From Lachnospiraceae bacterium (GTDB lineage Bacteria > Bacillota > Clostridia > Lachnospirales > Lachnospiraceae): a stretch of 64,000 bases of DNA. Within the stretch, counting starts at the first letter, position 1. Each line of letters opens with the position of its first letter. Shown here piece after piece: positions 27,671-36,659 of the stretch. The notes under the pieces were generated by a model, which ran no database searches, was not told the DNA's origin, and saw nothing but the letters and a program-made list of their open reading frames with translations. The stretch spans positions 66,233 through 130,232 of the forward strand of contig JAJQCQ010000079.1 in assembly GCA_021202635.1 (NCBI GenBank). The letters are read 5' to 3'. Both the position numbers and the translations under genes were made by a program.

Positions 27671-29035
27671 TTAGTTTTTAAAGCTGTGGATCGGTGCCGG
27701 GATTCTGCCTTCGCGGCGGATGAAGGCTTCACATGAGAACGAATTGACCGGCATAATCGGCGCATAGCCCAGCAGGCCGCCAAACTCTACCATATCACCA
27801 ACATCTTTTCCGATCACGGGAATCAGGCGGACCGCCGTGGTTTTCTGGTTTACCATACCGATGGCCATCTCATCTGCGATGATACCGGAAATCGTTGATG
27901 CGCTCGTACTGCCCGGAATCGCAATCATGTCAAGGCCAACCGAGCAGACGCAGGTCATCGCTTCCAGCTTTTCCAGAGAAAGCGCTCCGGCCTGTACCGC
28001 GTCAATCATTCCCTGGTCCTCACTGACCGGGATAAACGCGCCGCTTAAGCCCCCGACGTAAGAGGACGCCATGACCCCGCCTTTTTTCACCTGATCATTC
28101 AGAAGCGCCAGCGCCGCGGTCGTCCCCGGCGCTCCCGCATGCTCCAGGCCAATCTCACAGAGAATATCAGCCACGCTGTCCCCGATCGCCGGTGTCGGTG
28201 CGAGGGACAGATCAATGATCCCAAATGGAATGCCCAGTCTTCTGGAGGCTTCCTGGGCAACCAGCTGTCCGACACGGGTCACCTTAAAAGCAGTCTTTTT
28301 TATCGTCTCGCAAAGCGTCTCAAAATCCGCGCCGCGCACTTCCTCCAGCGCATGCTTTACCACGCCGGGACCGCTGACCCCGACATTGATCACGGCATCT
28401 CCTTCCGTCACTCCGTGAAAGGCGCCTGCCATGAAAGGATTATCATCCGGCGCATTGCAGAAAACAACCAGCTTCGCACATCCCAGGGAATCCGCTTCGC
28501 AGGTCAGCCTGGCGGTCTCTAAAATCACCTCTCCAAGCAGCCGGACCGCATCCATATCAATGCCGCACTTTGTAGAACCGACATTCACGGAGCTGCACAC
28601 ACGCTCTGTCCCGGCCAGTGCCTGCGGAATGGAACGGATCAGATATTCATCCGCCTTTGTCATGCCCTTGGAGACCAGGGCGGAATAACCGCCGAGGAAA
28701 TTCACCCCCACCTCTTTCGCTGCACGGTCGAGCGTCTGGGCGATCGTCACATAATCCTCCGACGAATGACACGCGCTGCCGCCCACAAGCGCAATCGGCG
28801 TCACAGAAATCCGCTTGTTGACAATCGGAATCCCATACTCGTGCTCGATCTCCTCCCCGGTGGAAACCAGATTTTTTGCCACGCTGGTGATTTTCCGGTA
28901 GATATTGTCATTCAGCGCAGCCAGATCATCTGTGATACAGTCCAGCAGGCTGATGCCCAGGGTAATCGTCCGGACATCCAGATTCTCCTGCGTGATCATT
29001 TTATTTGTCTCGCTTACCTCAAATATATTTATCAT
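27671..29035 (-). CDS. PFL-like family protein (UPF0210)
   Basis: 454 residues from the ATG at 29035, with GGAG six bases upstream; an ATG 12 bases earlier has no site. Family signatures [34 protein letters not shown] and GNPG-like [28 protein letters not shown] match UPF0210/DUF711 proteins, structurally similar to pyruvate formate-lyase but without the glycyl radical motif. Always paired with a small ACT protein, as here. Function unknown. Confidence 0.93.
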   Translation of the reverse strand: MINIFEVSETNKMITQENLDVRTITLGISLLDCITDDLAALNDNIYRKITSVAKNLVSTGEEIEHEYGIPIVNKRISVTPIALVGGSACHSSEDYVTIAQTLDRAAKEVGVNFLGGYSALVSKGMTKADEYLIRSIPQALAGTERVCSSVNVGSTKCGIDMDAVRLLGEVILETARLTCEADSLGCAKLVVFCNAPDDNPFMAGAFHGVTEGDAVINVGVSGPGVVKHALEEVRGADFETLCETIKKTAFKVTRVGQLVAQEASRRLGIPFGIIDLSLAPTPAIGDSVADILCEIGLEHAGAPGTTAALALLNDQVKKGGVMASSYVGGLSGAFIPVSEDQGMIDAVQAGALSLEKLEAMTCVCSVGLDMIAIPGSTSASTISGIIADEMAIGMVNQKTTAVRLIPVIGKDVGDMVEFGGLLGYAPIMPVNSFSCEAFIRREGRIPAPIHSFKN

Positions 29036-29051
29036 GCCATTCTCCATCCGA

Positions 29052-29324
29052 TCAGATTCGATGCATCATATTAAAAATATCCTCATGCTGGCAGCGAATC
29101 GAAACTCCAATCTGCTCCCCCACTTTCTCCAGCTCCTGCGCAATCTGTGCACCGCTCTTTGGCGACTGGGTCGCATCTGTCACCATCATCATATTGAAAT
29201 ATCCCTGAACAATCGTCTGCGAGATATCGAGAATATTGACATTGTTCTCAGCCAGATACGTGCACACCTTTGCGATAATGCCCACCGTATCTTTTCCAAC
29301 TACGGTAATGATTGTTTTTTTCAT
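29052..29324 (-). CDS. ACT-domain protein (UPF0237)
   Basis: 90 residues, a single ACT domain: [20 protein letters not shown] and [20 protein letters not shown]. Probably senses a small ligand such as an amino acid and regulates the PFL-like partner 17 bases downstream. Confidence 0.94.
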   Translation of the reverse strand: MKKTIITVVGKDTVGIIAKVCTYLAENNVNILDISQTIVQGYFNMMMVTDATQSPKSGAQIAQELEKVGEQIGVSIRCQHEDIFNMMHRI

Positions 29325-29439
29325 ACATTGCTCCTTTTACTGAATCGTTTCCATATGCTCCTTATATCGTCGTCATGCTTCAGACTGCACACCGGGATGA
29401 TACGACGGCCTTCTCCGTGCTCCGCACTGCCTTGTATCA

Positions 29440-30237
29440 TCACACTGCGATCATCTCTGACGGGCGGTCTCTTCCGGCGATGCGGATCGGGAAATCCGTT
29501 CCCTTAAACGGATTGTCTCCCAGTGTAATTTCCTCCGTGACTGTCATCAGCGCCAGGTCCTCCAGATTGTTTTCCTGGCTCAGATGGCCCAGCAGAATTC
29601 CCTTCATATTCTCATGCAGAATTTCACCGACCAGGCGTCCGGCATTGTCATTGGAAAGATGACCCTTCCGTCCGAGAATCCGCTGCTTCAGGTAGTAGGG
29701 ATACCTCCCGACCTGAAGCATGTTGATATCGTGATTGGACTCGATCAGAACCGCGTCCAGCTGTTGCAGATGATCCACGACGTAATCATCATAATACCCG
29801 AGATCCGTCGCTACCGCAATGCTTTTTCCCTCATGACTGAGCCGATAGGCAACCGGCTCTGCCGCGTCATGAGAAACACGGAATGGAAGCACATCCAGAT
29901 CCTGAATCAGGAAATGCTGATCCGGCGTGACCTCGTGAAACAGGGTCTCATCCACTGTCCCCAGCATATGATTGCCGAGCATCTCATTTTTCGTTCCCGC
30001 AGAACAGTATACCGGAATCCCATATTTGTGGGCCAGTACCCCCAGCCCTTTGATGTGATCCGAATGCTCATGCGTAATCAGGATCGCGTCAATCTCCTCC
30101 GGCTTGCGGTCCATCTCTCTCAAACCGGCTACTACTCTCTTTCCACTGATGCCGGCGTCAATCAGCACACTGGTGTGCTCCGTCCCCGCAAAAATGCAGT
30201 TCCCGCTGCTGCCGCTGGCTATGCTGCAAAAATTCAT
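29440..30237 (-). CDS. Metallo-beta-lactamase-fold hydrolase, WalJ/YycJ type
   Basis: 265 residues from the ATG at 30237 (AAGGA upstream). Metal motif THEHSDHIKG, plus the start FCSIASGSSGNC typical of the YycJ group, and ESNHDINML and GHLSQENN in the second half. The family are 5'-3' exonuclease-like enzymes linked to cell-wall and DNA repair control. No walRK genes are adjacent. Confidence 0.9.
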   Translation of the reverse strand: MNFCSIASGSSGNCIFAGTEHTSVLIDAGISGKRVVAGLREMDRKPEEIDAILITHEHSDHIKGLGVLAHKYGIPVYCSAGTKNEMLGNHMLGTVDETLFHEVTPDQHFLIQDLDVLPFRVSHDAAEPVAYRLSHEGKSIAVATDLGYYDDYVVDHLQQLDAVLIESNHDINMLQVGRYPYYLKQRILGRKGHLSNDNAGRLVGEILHENMKGILLGHLSQENNLEDLALMTVTEEITLGDNPFKGTDFPIRIAGRDRPSEMIAV

Positions 30238-30272
30238 CTGTATCAATCCTTATTTATGTATTTGTAGCAATT

Positions 30273-30314
30273 TCGAACAGGCAGACTGTGAGGTCTGCGG
30301 CCTGCTGTTCTGAA
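30273..30314. repeat. Inverted repeat of the TTCAGAACAG family
   Basis: Left end TTCGAACAG, inner hairpin GCAGAC-TGTGAG-GTCTGC, right end CCTGCTGTTCTGAA. Shares 24 identical bases (right half) with the copy at 17677-17700. Gap 30238-30404 holds no gene apart from this element. Confidence 0.8.
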
Positions 30315-30404
30315 TCGCTATACTCTATGCGGCAATCCTTTTTACAAAATATGCCCCAGACTTTTGCATACTACCACAAAATGTAGGAACAATCAATTCC
30401 ATTT

Positions 30405-31082
30405 TTACGTATTACGGTACGATTCTATTGTACACTCTGGAAAAAGGGTTTTTATTCTTTCATCGATCTGGGCGCAGGTACACGTCATATCCTCCCTGCT
30501 GTTGTCAATCACCACCTGACAGCGGCGGCGGAATTCTTCTTCCCTCAGCTGGTTCCGCATGATCTGACGTATCTTTTCGGGGGAATACCCCCGCGATCCC
30601 ATCAGGCGCTTTGCGCGGACTGTCTCATCCGCATAAATATACCAGACTTCATCGCAGATTTCATCATAGTGATCCTCCAGAAGCAGTGCCGCTTCGATCA
30701 CGAGAAAGGCTCCCGCCAGAGTCTGTGCGCGAAAAGAAGCAATTTCCTCCAGAATCCGCTTCTTCACCGCCGGGTGAACAATCGCGTTCAGCTGTTCCAT
30801 TTTTTGGCGGTCCGCGTATACGATGGCGCCCAGCCGTCCCCGGTCAATGGTACCGTCTTCCGCCAGAATTTCAGTGCCAAATGTCTCAGTAATGCGCTTC
30901 CAGCAGAGCTCTCCCGGCTGCTGCACCAGGTGCCCGATCCGATCTGCCTCCAGAATACGGGCGCCATATTGTTTATTTAAATAGGAAAGAACCGTACTTT
31001 TCCCGGCTCCGACCCCACCGGTGATTCCCAGAACCTTTCTGTTTTCTTTGCAGCAGCAATTCCCGTCTTTATTTTGCCTCAT
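30405..31082 (-). CDS. coaE: Dephospho-CoA kinase CoaE
   Basis: 225 residues from the ATG at 31082, which lies inside the last codons of polA (14-base overlap) and has GGAAG seven bases upstream. Last step of CoA synthesis. P-loop GGVGAGKST, then LEADRIGH and RGYSPEKIRQIMRNQL. The Cys-Cys-Cys stretch (GNCCCKEN) before the P-loop is an oddity of this protein. Confidence 0.95.
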   Translation of the reverse strand: MRQNKDGNCCCKENRKVLGITGGVGAGKSTVLSYLNKQYGARILEADRIGHLVQQPGELCWKRITETFGTEILAEDGTIDRGRLGAIVYADRQKMEQLNAIVHPAVKKRILEEIASFRAQTLAGAFLVIEAALLLEDHYDEICDEVWYIYADETVRAKRLMGSRGYSPEKIRQIMRNQLREEEFRRRCQVVIDNSREDMTCTCAQIDERIKTLFPECTIESYRNT

Positions 31083-33759
31083 ACCAGTTCTTCCCATCAT
31101 GAATATCCACTTCCAACCGTACGCGAAGCTGCGCCGCGTTCTGCATTTCGCGCACCATGATCTCCCGCACCTCAGCCTGCTCTTCTATTGCGGTTTCCAC
31201 CAAAAGCTCATCGTGTACCTGAAGAATCAGCCTCGATTTCATCTTCCGGCTGTGCAGGCAGGCATTCACCCGGTTCATCGCGATTTTGATGATATCGGCC
31301 GCAGTGCCCTGAATCGGGGCATTCATGGCGACTCTCTCGCCAAAGGAGCGCTGCATAAAGTTGGATGATTTCAGTTCAGGCATCGGACGGCGGCGGCCAA
31401 ACATGGTCGTCACATAGCCGTCTCTTTTGGCGTCCGCCACAGACTTGTCCTGAAACTGTTTGATTCCCGGGTAGGTTTTAAAGTATTGCTCGATGTATTC
31501 CTTTGCCTCCTTTTGCGTAATGCTCAGGTTCTGGCTGAGGCCAAACGAGCTGATGCCATAGACAATGCCGAAATTCACCGCTTTCGCGTTGCGGCGCAGC
31601 TGCGGTGTCACCTCCTCCGGGGCGACATGGAAGACCTTCGCGGCAGTAGCCGTATGGACATCCTGCGCCTCCTGATAGGCCTGAATCAGATCCTCATCGT
31701 TTGAAAAATGTGCCAGCACACGCAGCTCAATCTGGGAATAATCAGCGTCCAGGAATACGTAACCGTCATCCGGCACAAACACCTTGCGGATCAGACGCCC
31801 CAGCTCCATGCGGATCGGAATATTCTGCAGGTTCGGGTCTGTGCTGCTGATCCGTCCGGTCGCGGTGATCGTCTGATGAAACTTTCCATGAATCCTGCCG
31901 TCGTCGGAAATAAAATTTGCCAGCCCGTCCGCATAGGTCGATTTGAGCTTTGCCATCTGGCGGTACTCCAGGATATCCGATACAATCGGGTAATCCGGCG
32001 CGAGCTTATCCAGCACATCCGCCGCCGTAGAATAACCGGATTTCGTCTTTTTCCCATGCGGGAGCTGAAGCTTTTCAAAAAGAATCACGCCGAGCTGCTT
32101 CGGAGAATTGATATTAAACGCCTCACCCGCCTGTTCATAAATGGAAGCTTCCAGCTCCCCTATGCGTCCGGTCAGCTGTTCTCCGTAATGCTTTAATTCC
32201 TGTGCCTGCACGCGAATCCCCGCGCGCTCCATATCTGCAAGCGTAAAGACCAGCGGCATCTCTATGTCATCAAACAGAGCCTTCATGCCCATCGATACCA
32301 GCCGCTCTTCCATCACCGGACAGGCTTTCCAGAGAACCAGTGCCAGGCGGCAGGCCCAGGAGAGAAATTCGTCCGGTTTTTCTTCCATCGCCTGCGTCAG
32401 GGAGTTTTTCCCAAAAAGCTCCGTGCGGGAAGGAATCATCCAGTCCAGATATTCCTTCGCAATATCCTGATCGTCATAGCTGTCCTTGAGCGGATTCACC
32501 AGATACGCTGCGATGGCCGTATCAAACAGACTGCACTGCGTCTGTTTCTCCACACCGGAATCTGCCTTCGGAAGCGGGAATCCAGGCGTATCCGTGTTCA
32601 AATAGGGCAGCTGTTCTTTCAGATGCAGGGTAACGGACCTTCCTCCGGCCGCAATCAGTTCTGAAAGCTTCGCACAGAGATACTCCTTCGTCAGGAAACC
32701 GCAGCACTCCAGAAAGGCAGCTTCCCCCTCCGTACCGCAAAGAGCGATTCCCAGAAAAGACTCTCCCTCTGTCAGCAGATAAAAAGCGTTCATGCCTCCG
32801 CTCAGCCGGGAAAACATCTCTTCCGCCTCATTCAGATCACGGATCGCACAAAAATGCTCCGTCTCCCCGGGCTTCTCCTCCTCTATCTGAAAACGGCCAA
32901 GTAAATTTTTGAACTCCAGCATGCGGCAGAGCTGCAGCGCGTCTGCGGTGTAAAGAACGCCCAGTCTGGCCTCTTCTTTTTTCAGCTCCACCGGTGCGGC
33001 AAGATCAATCGTAGCGAGCACCTTACTTATCTGCGCCAGATCATAATGCTCCCGCAGCGCGTTGCGCGCCCGCGCCGGCGTAATCTCTTCGATGTGCGCA
33101 TATGCCTCCTCGATCGAGCCAAACTGCGCGATGAGCTTTGTCGCTGTCTTCTCTCCGATACTCGGTACGCCCGGAATATTATCCGACGCGTCCCCCATCA
33201 GCGCCTTCACGTCGATAAATTCCGTCGGGGTCACCTGATAGCGCTCCTTCACATCCTTCGCGTAATAATCCTCGATCTCCGTCCCGGTTGCCTTTGTCTT
33301 GGGAATCCGCACCAGAATATCATCCGTCGCCAGCTGCAGAAGGTCCCGATCGCCGGATAGAATCGTCACAGAAAGACCCTCTTCCTGCATTTGCCTGGAT
33401 ACCGTCCCCAGAATATCGTCCGCCTCATACCCGGGAAGCTCAAGCACCGGGATTTCCATCGCCCGCAGCATCTCTTTCATCAGAGGCACCTGTTCGTGCA
33501 GCTCCTGCGGCATAGGCTTGCGCGTTCCCTTATACTCTGCGTACATCTTGTGGCGGAAAGTCGGCTCCTTGCGGTCAAATGCCACCGCCGCATAGGATGC
33601 CTGCTCTTCCTCAAATACCTTCAACACAATATTCAGAAAGCCATAGACTGCGTTCGTGTGCAGTCCCTCACTGTTTGTAAGATCCGGCAAACCATAAAAT
33701 GCCCGGTTCAAAATGCTGTGCCCGTCTATCAGGACCATTTTCTCTTTCTTCTCCGACAT
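31069..33759 (-). CDS. polA: DNA polymerase I
   Basis: 896 residues. 5'-nuclease domain about 1-290 (LIDGHSILNRAFYGL, GDASDNIPGVPSIGEKT), a 3'-5' exonuclease-like domain about 310-490 in which the first DxE motif is absent (AFYLLTEGES), so proofreading is probably lost as in many Firmicutes, and the polymerase domain with motif A DADYSQIELRVLAHFS, motif B RRNAKAVNFGIVYGIS and motif C QVHDELLVE. Fills gaps in repair and lagging-strand maturation. Overlaps coaE. Confidence 0.97.
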   Translation of the reverse strand: MSEKKEKMVLIDGHSILNRAFYGLPDLTNSEGLHTNAVYGFLNIVLKVFEEEQASYAAVAFDRKEPTFRHKMYAEYKGTRKPMPQELHEQVPLMKEMLRAMEIPVLELPGYEADDILGTVSRQMQEEGLSVTILSGDRDLLQLATDDILVRIPKTKATGTEIEDYYAKDVKERYQVTPTEFIDVKALMGDASDNIPGVPSIGEKTATKLIAQFGSIEEAYAHIEEITPARARNALREHYDLAQISKVLATIDLAAPVELKKEEARLGVLYTADALQLCRMLEFKNLLGRFQIEEEKPGETEHFCAIRDLNEAEEMFSRLSGGMNAFYLLTEGESFLGIALCGTEGEAAFLECCGFLTKEYLCAKLSELIAAGGRSVTLHLKEQLPYLNTDTPGFPLPKADSGVEKQTQCSLFDTAIAAYLVNPLKDSYDDQDIAKEYLDWMIPSRTELFGKNSLTQAMEEKPDEFLSWACRLALVLWKACPVMEERLVSMGMKALFDDIEMPLVFTLADMERAGIRVQAQELKHYGEQLTGRIGELEASIYEQAGEAFNINSPKQLGVILFEKLQLPHGKKTKSGYSTAADVLDKLAPDYPIVSDILEYRQMAKLKSTYADGLANFISDDGRIHGKFHQTITATGRISSTDPNLQNIPIRMELGRLIRKVFVPDDGYVFLDADYSQIELRVLAHFSNDEDLIQAYQEAQDVHTATAAKVFHVAPEEVTPQLRRNAKAVNFGIVYGISSFGLSQNLSITQKEAKEYIEQYFKTYPGIKQFQDKSVADAKRDGYVTTMFGRRRPMPELKSSNFMQRSFGERVAMNAPIQGTAADIIKIAMNRVNACLHSRKMKSRLILQVHDELLVETAIEEQAEVREIMVREMQNAAQLRVRLEVDIHDGKNWYEAK

Positions 33760-33861
33760 CTGCTGTCTCCTCTTCCAAATCTATAGCCATACCGCTCTGT
33801 CCGTATGATGGCCGTGATTCCTCCGCTCACATTACAGTTCACACCCTGACCAGCAGCCCGC

Positions 33862-34377
33862 TCACTCTGCGTCCGGCCCTGTCTCACCATCTGCTGTGCG
33901 GACCACTCCTGTCTCCATTTCATCTGTCTCGGAAACAGACATCTCCGATTCTGTCTCCGTCAGCAATTGATCCGCGGTATCCTCCCGCTCCCGCATATAC
34001 AGGTGGAGGATCGCGCGCTCAAAAATGCTGTCCGAGCCAAGTCCCTGTTTCATCTGAACGCCCGTATAAATACTAAGGATCAAAAGCACTTCCGCTACCG
34101 CCAGAACAACTGCATGAAAAATTCTGGAAGCCTTCCTGCGGAAAATACTGCGTTTTGCAGAACGGATGTCCTCGGCAAGCAATTTTTTAAAATCGTATTC
34201 ATCGTGAGCGCCGGTGTCAATCGCGACGATCGCTTTGTAAACCATGAAGTAGGTATCCAGCTCCTCCATACAGTCTTCACAGGATTCCACATGATTCAGA
34301 AACGCTTCCATCTCACGCTCTGACAGTTCTTTTTTCACAAATGGCACGACCATGCGCCTGGCTTCATTGCATTTCAT
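33862..34377 (-). CDS. Anti-sigma-factor-like zinc-finger membrane protein
   Basis: 171 residues. Cys3, His29, Cys33 and Cys36 form the HxxxCxxC zinc-binding anti-sigma pattern (NHVESCEDC). One membrane span at about 86-108 (IFHAVVLAVAEVLLILSIY), and an acidic C-terminal tail. No sigma factor gene is adjacent, so the partner is either distant or absent. Confidence 0.75.
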   Translation of the reverse strand: MKCNEARRMVVPFVKKELSEREMEAFLNHVESCEDCMEELDTYFMVYKAIVAIDTGAHDEYDFKKLLAEDIRSAKRSIFRRKASRIFHAVVLAVAEVLLILSIYTGVQMKQGLGSDSIFERAILHLYMREREDTADQLLTETESEMSVSETDEMETGVVRTADGETGPDAE

Positions 34378-34634
34378 CGCGCACCCTCTCTCTGCATGCG
34401 GCAGACTGTATCAGCCTGATACAATTCGCCCCTCATCCATTGCTTCCATTTCGTTTCCTATGGCGAAAGGATACCACAAATAGTGTTTTTATTCAACGTC
34501 AATTTAACGGCTGGAAATTTCCTGCCGCGGCACCCGTATTCTTTTTTTATAAAAACCATCTGTACGTCCGAACGGTTTTCTGGTAAACTGTCAGTAACCA
34601 TTCAGAACCTGATAAAAGAAAGAGGTACCCGGAT

Positions 34635-35405
34635 ATGAAGGAAAAATTATACACCATTCCGCTCAATGACGCGGTAAATGAAAGTGATGAATGCCCGTTT
34701 TGTTTCATTGAACGCAAGCTGGAACAGGACGCCATTGACTTTACGATCGGCAGCGGCTCTTCCTACATGGAAAGCGATATCCGCGAGCAAACCGACAAAA
34801 TCGGCTTCTGCCGCGATCACCTGAAAAAAATGTATGACTATGGCAACACCCTTGGCAACGCCCTGATCATGAAAACCCACTACCAGAGGATCATGAAGGA
34901 AATGCACGAGCAGTTTGCCTCGTATACGCCGGGAAAGACACAGAAAATCAATCTTTTCCACCGGAAAAGCCAGGACGGAGGCGAAAATAAGAATCCCATC
35001 CAGTCCTGGACAGAATCAAAAGACTGCAGCTGCTACATCTGCCAGACGGTTCAGCCAACCTTTGAGCGCTATATCGAGACCTTCTTTTATCTTTACCGGC
35101 AGGACGAGGCTTTCAAGGCAAAAATACTGAACGGCAAGGGCTTTTGTCTGCATCATTTCGGCACCCTCTGCCAGAATGCGGATCATTATCTGAATGAGAA
35201 GGAACGAGCCGAATTCTATCCCGCCATGTTCGGCGTGATGGAGAAGAATTTCGCCCGCATCGAGGAAGATATCTCCTGGCTGGTCGACAAATTCGACTAC
35301 CGCAACCGCGACGCGGACTGGAAGAATTCGCAGGACGCCCTGACGCGTGGGATGCAGAAGCTGCGCGGCGGTTATCCGATTGATCCGCCGTATAAGGCGA
35401 AATGA
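34635..35405 (+). CDS. DUF6062 family protein with paired Cys motifs
   Basis: 256 residues, soluble. Two halves carry like motifs: CPFCFIERKLEQDA with GFCRDHLKKMYDYGN in the first, and SCYICQTVQPTFERY with GFCLHHF in the second, so a metal or redox site per half is likely. Family of unknown function in Clostridia. Nothing else recognisable lies in the 257-bp gap before it (34378-34634). Confidence 0.75.
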   Translation: MKEKLYTIPLNDAVNESDECPFCFIERKLEQDAIDFTIGSGSSYMESDIREQTDKIGFCRDHLKKMYDYGNTLGNALIMKTHYQRIMKEMHEQFASYTPGKTQKINLFHRKSQDGGENKNPIQSWTESKDCSCYICQTVQPTFERYIETFFYLYRQDEAFKAKILNGKGFCLHHFGTLCQNADHYLNEKERAEFYPAMFGVMEKNFARIEEDISWLVDKFDYRNRDADWKNSQDALTRGMQKLRGGYPIDPPYKAK

Positions 35406-35514
35406 AATATGATGATAAAAATCATAGAAGCACGAAGTTCGGAAGTGATCAGTTTATGGTATGACACATTCGGGCAGATTACCTATTTTTGTTAGTCAGA
35501 CAGGAGGAATTTTT

Positions 35515-36435
35515 ATGGGCAGAGCAGGAGGAGGCGGCGGTGGCCGCTCTGGCGGAGGGCACACCGGTGGCGGGCGCGCCGGCGGTGGATTTTCAGGCGG
35601 CGGACGCGCCGGTGGCGGGCATAGCAGCTCCGGTTTCGGAAGAACAGGCAGCACCTCCGGACGGGCGGGCGCCGGCAGCAATATGGGAGGTGCCGCTCCG
35701 AGGGGCGGTGCCGGCGGGATGGGCAATCCCGGCGGCGGCATGGGAGGCCGCGGCTTTCGAAATGTTCCCCCGCCGCGCGGTCCGCGGCGTGGTTTCTGGG
35801 GGAGGTTCCGGCCCTTCTGGGGAGGCGGCGGATATTACCGCGGCGGTGGTTGCGGCGGATGCATGACCGCAATCCTTATCGTAGTGATTGTCATCGTTCT
35901 GGGCGTGGTCTCTTTTACCGGTTCATCCGAAAGGATGGAACAAAGAACAGAAACCACCATAGATACTACAGGAAACGTCCCCTCCTCCGGCACCAGCCGG
36001 GAAAAGATAGACACCGATCTGATTTTTGACAGTAACTGCATCCTTGACGAGCTCGGATGGTTTGAAGATGCAGATGCAGCCGGGGAAAGTCTGGAGGATT
36101 TCTTCAATGCGACCGGCGTACAGCCCTACATATACTTTAAAGATTACGACGAATCGCTGACCACCGATTCCGAAAAGGAAGAATACGCCCAGCAGTGGTA
36201 CGAGGACAACATCGACAACGAAGGCACCTTCCTCTTCATTTACTTTGCGGAAGAGGATACCGACAACGATGTTGGTTATATGTACTACGTCTGCGGCTAC
36301 GACATCGAAGCCGTCATGGACGAGGAAGCCTGTGAACTCTTCTGGGATTATGTAGACGAATACTGGTATTCCGATCTTTCTACCGATGACATGGTTACCG
36401 AAATCTTCAATTCCCTCGCCGACGCTATCATGTGA
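35515..36435 (+). CDS. Membrane protein with glycine-rich N-terminus
   Basis: 306 residues from the ATG at 35515 (CAGGAGG upstream). Residues 1-118 are nearly all Gly, Arg, Ala and Pro with GGGRAGGG-type repeats; one span (about 120-142, TAILIVVIVIVLGVVSF) follows a CGGCM motif; the outer part (about 165-306) is acidic with many Tyr and Trp and resembles the TPM/YgcG-type fold of some membrane-anchored proteins. Topology would put the Gly-rich region inside. Function unknown. The unusual composition makes the opposite strands look open. Confidence 0.75.
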   Translation: MGRAGGGGGGRSGGGHTGGGRAGGGFSGGGRAGGGHSSSGFGRTGSTSGRAGAGSNMGGAAPRGGAGGMGNPGGGMGGRGFRNVPPPRGPRRGFWGRFRPFWGGGGYYRGGGCGGCMTAILIVVIVIVLGVVSFTGSSERMEQRTETTIDTTGNVPSSGTSREKIDTDLIFDSNCILDELGWFEDADAAGESLEDFFNATGVQPYIYFKDYDESLTTDSEKEEYAQQWYEDNIDNEGTFLFIYFAEEDTDNDVGYMYYVCGYDIEAVMDEEACELFWDYVDEYWYSDLSTDDMVTEIFNSLADAIM

Positions 36436-36458
36436 ATTAACAATTCAGACCTATCAAT

Positions 36459-36645
36459 CGAACAGGAGCCGAGTGATCGGCTCCTGTTCGCCGCGCGGGG
36501 CGTGTGCAGCGTATGCTGCTTCATTCCTTACACGCCCCTGCGCATAAAAAATGAAAAAACAGCCCCTCGCCGGGTGGCATCCCGTCCAAAGAACGGACGG
36601 GATATTCCGTGCAGATTTATCTGCTAAGGGCTGTCTTTTCATTTT
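36459..36645. repeat. Structured intergenic element, terminator-like, with covarying hairpins
   Basis: Hairpin 1 (36459-36490) is a perfect 14-bp stem, CGAACAGGAGCCGA, with loop GTGA. Hairpin 2 (36497-36538) has outer arms GGGGCGTGT/ACACGCCCC, inner hairpin GCAGC-GTAT-GCTGC and a one-sided bulge containing ATTCCTT. Then ATCCCGTCC-AAAGAAC-GGACGGGAT (36579-36603 region), and an outer arm AAAATGAAAAAACAGCCC (36547-36564) against GGGCTGTCTTTTCATTTT (36628-36645) capped by GCAGA-TTTA-TCTGC. U-rich tracts on both sides may let it end both the upstream plus-strand gene and carB. Confidence 0.8.
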
Positions 36646-36659
36646 GGGTTTTATCAGAC

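Noticed and set aside
35496-35872. Minus-strand Pro/Arg-rich open frames
   Set aside because: Products of the biased Gly-rich codons on the other strand.
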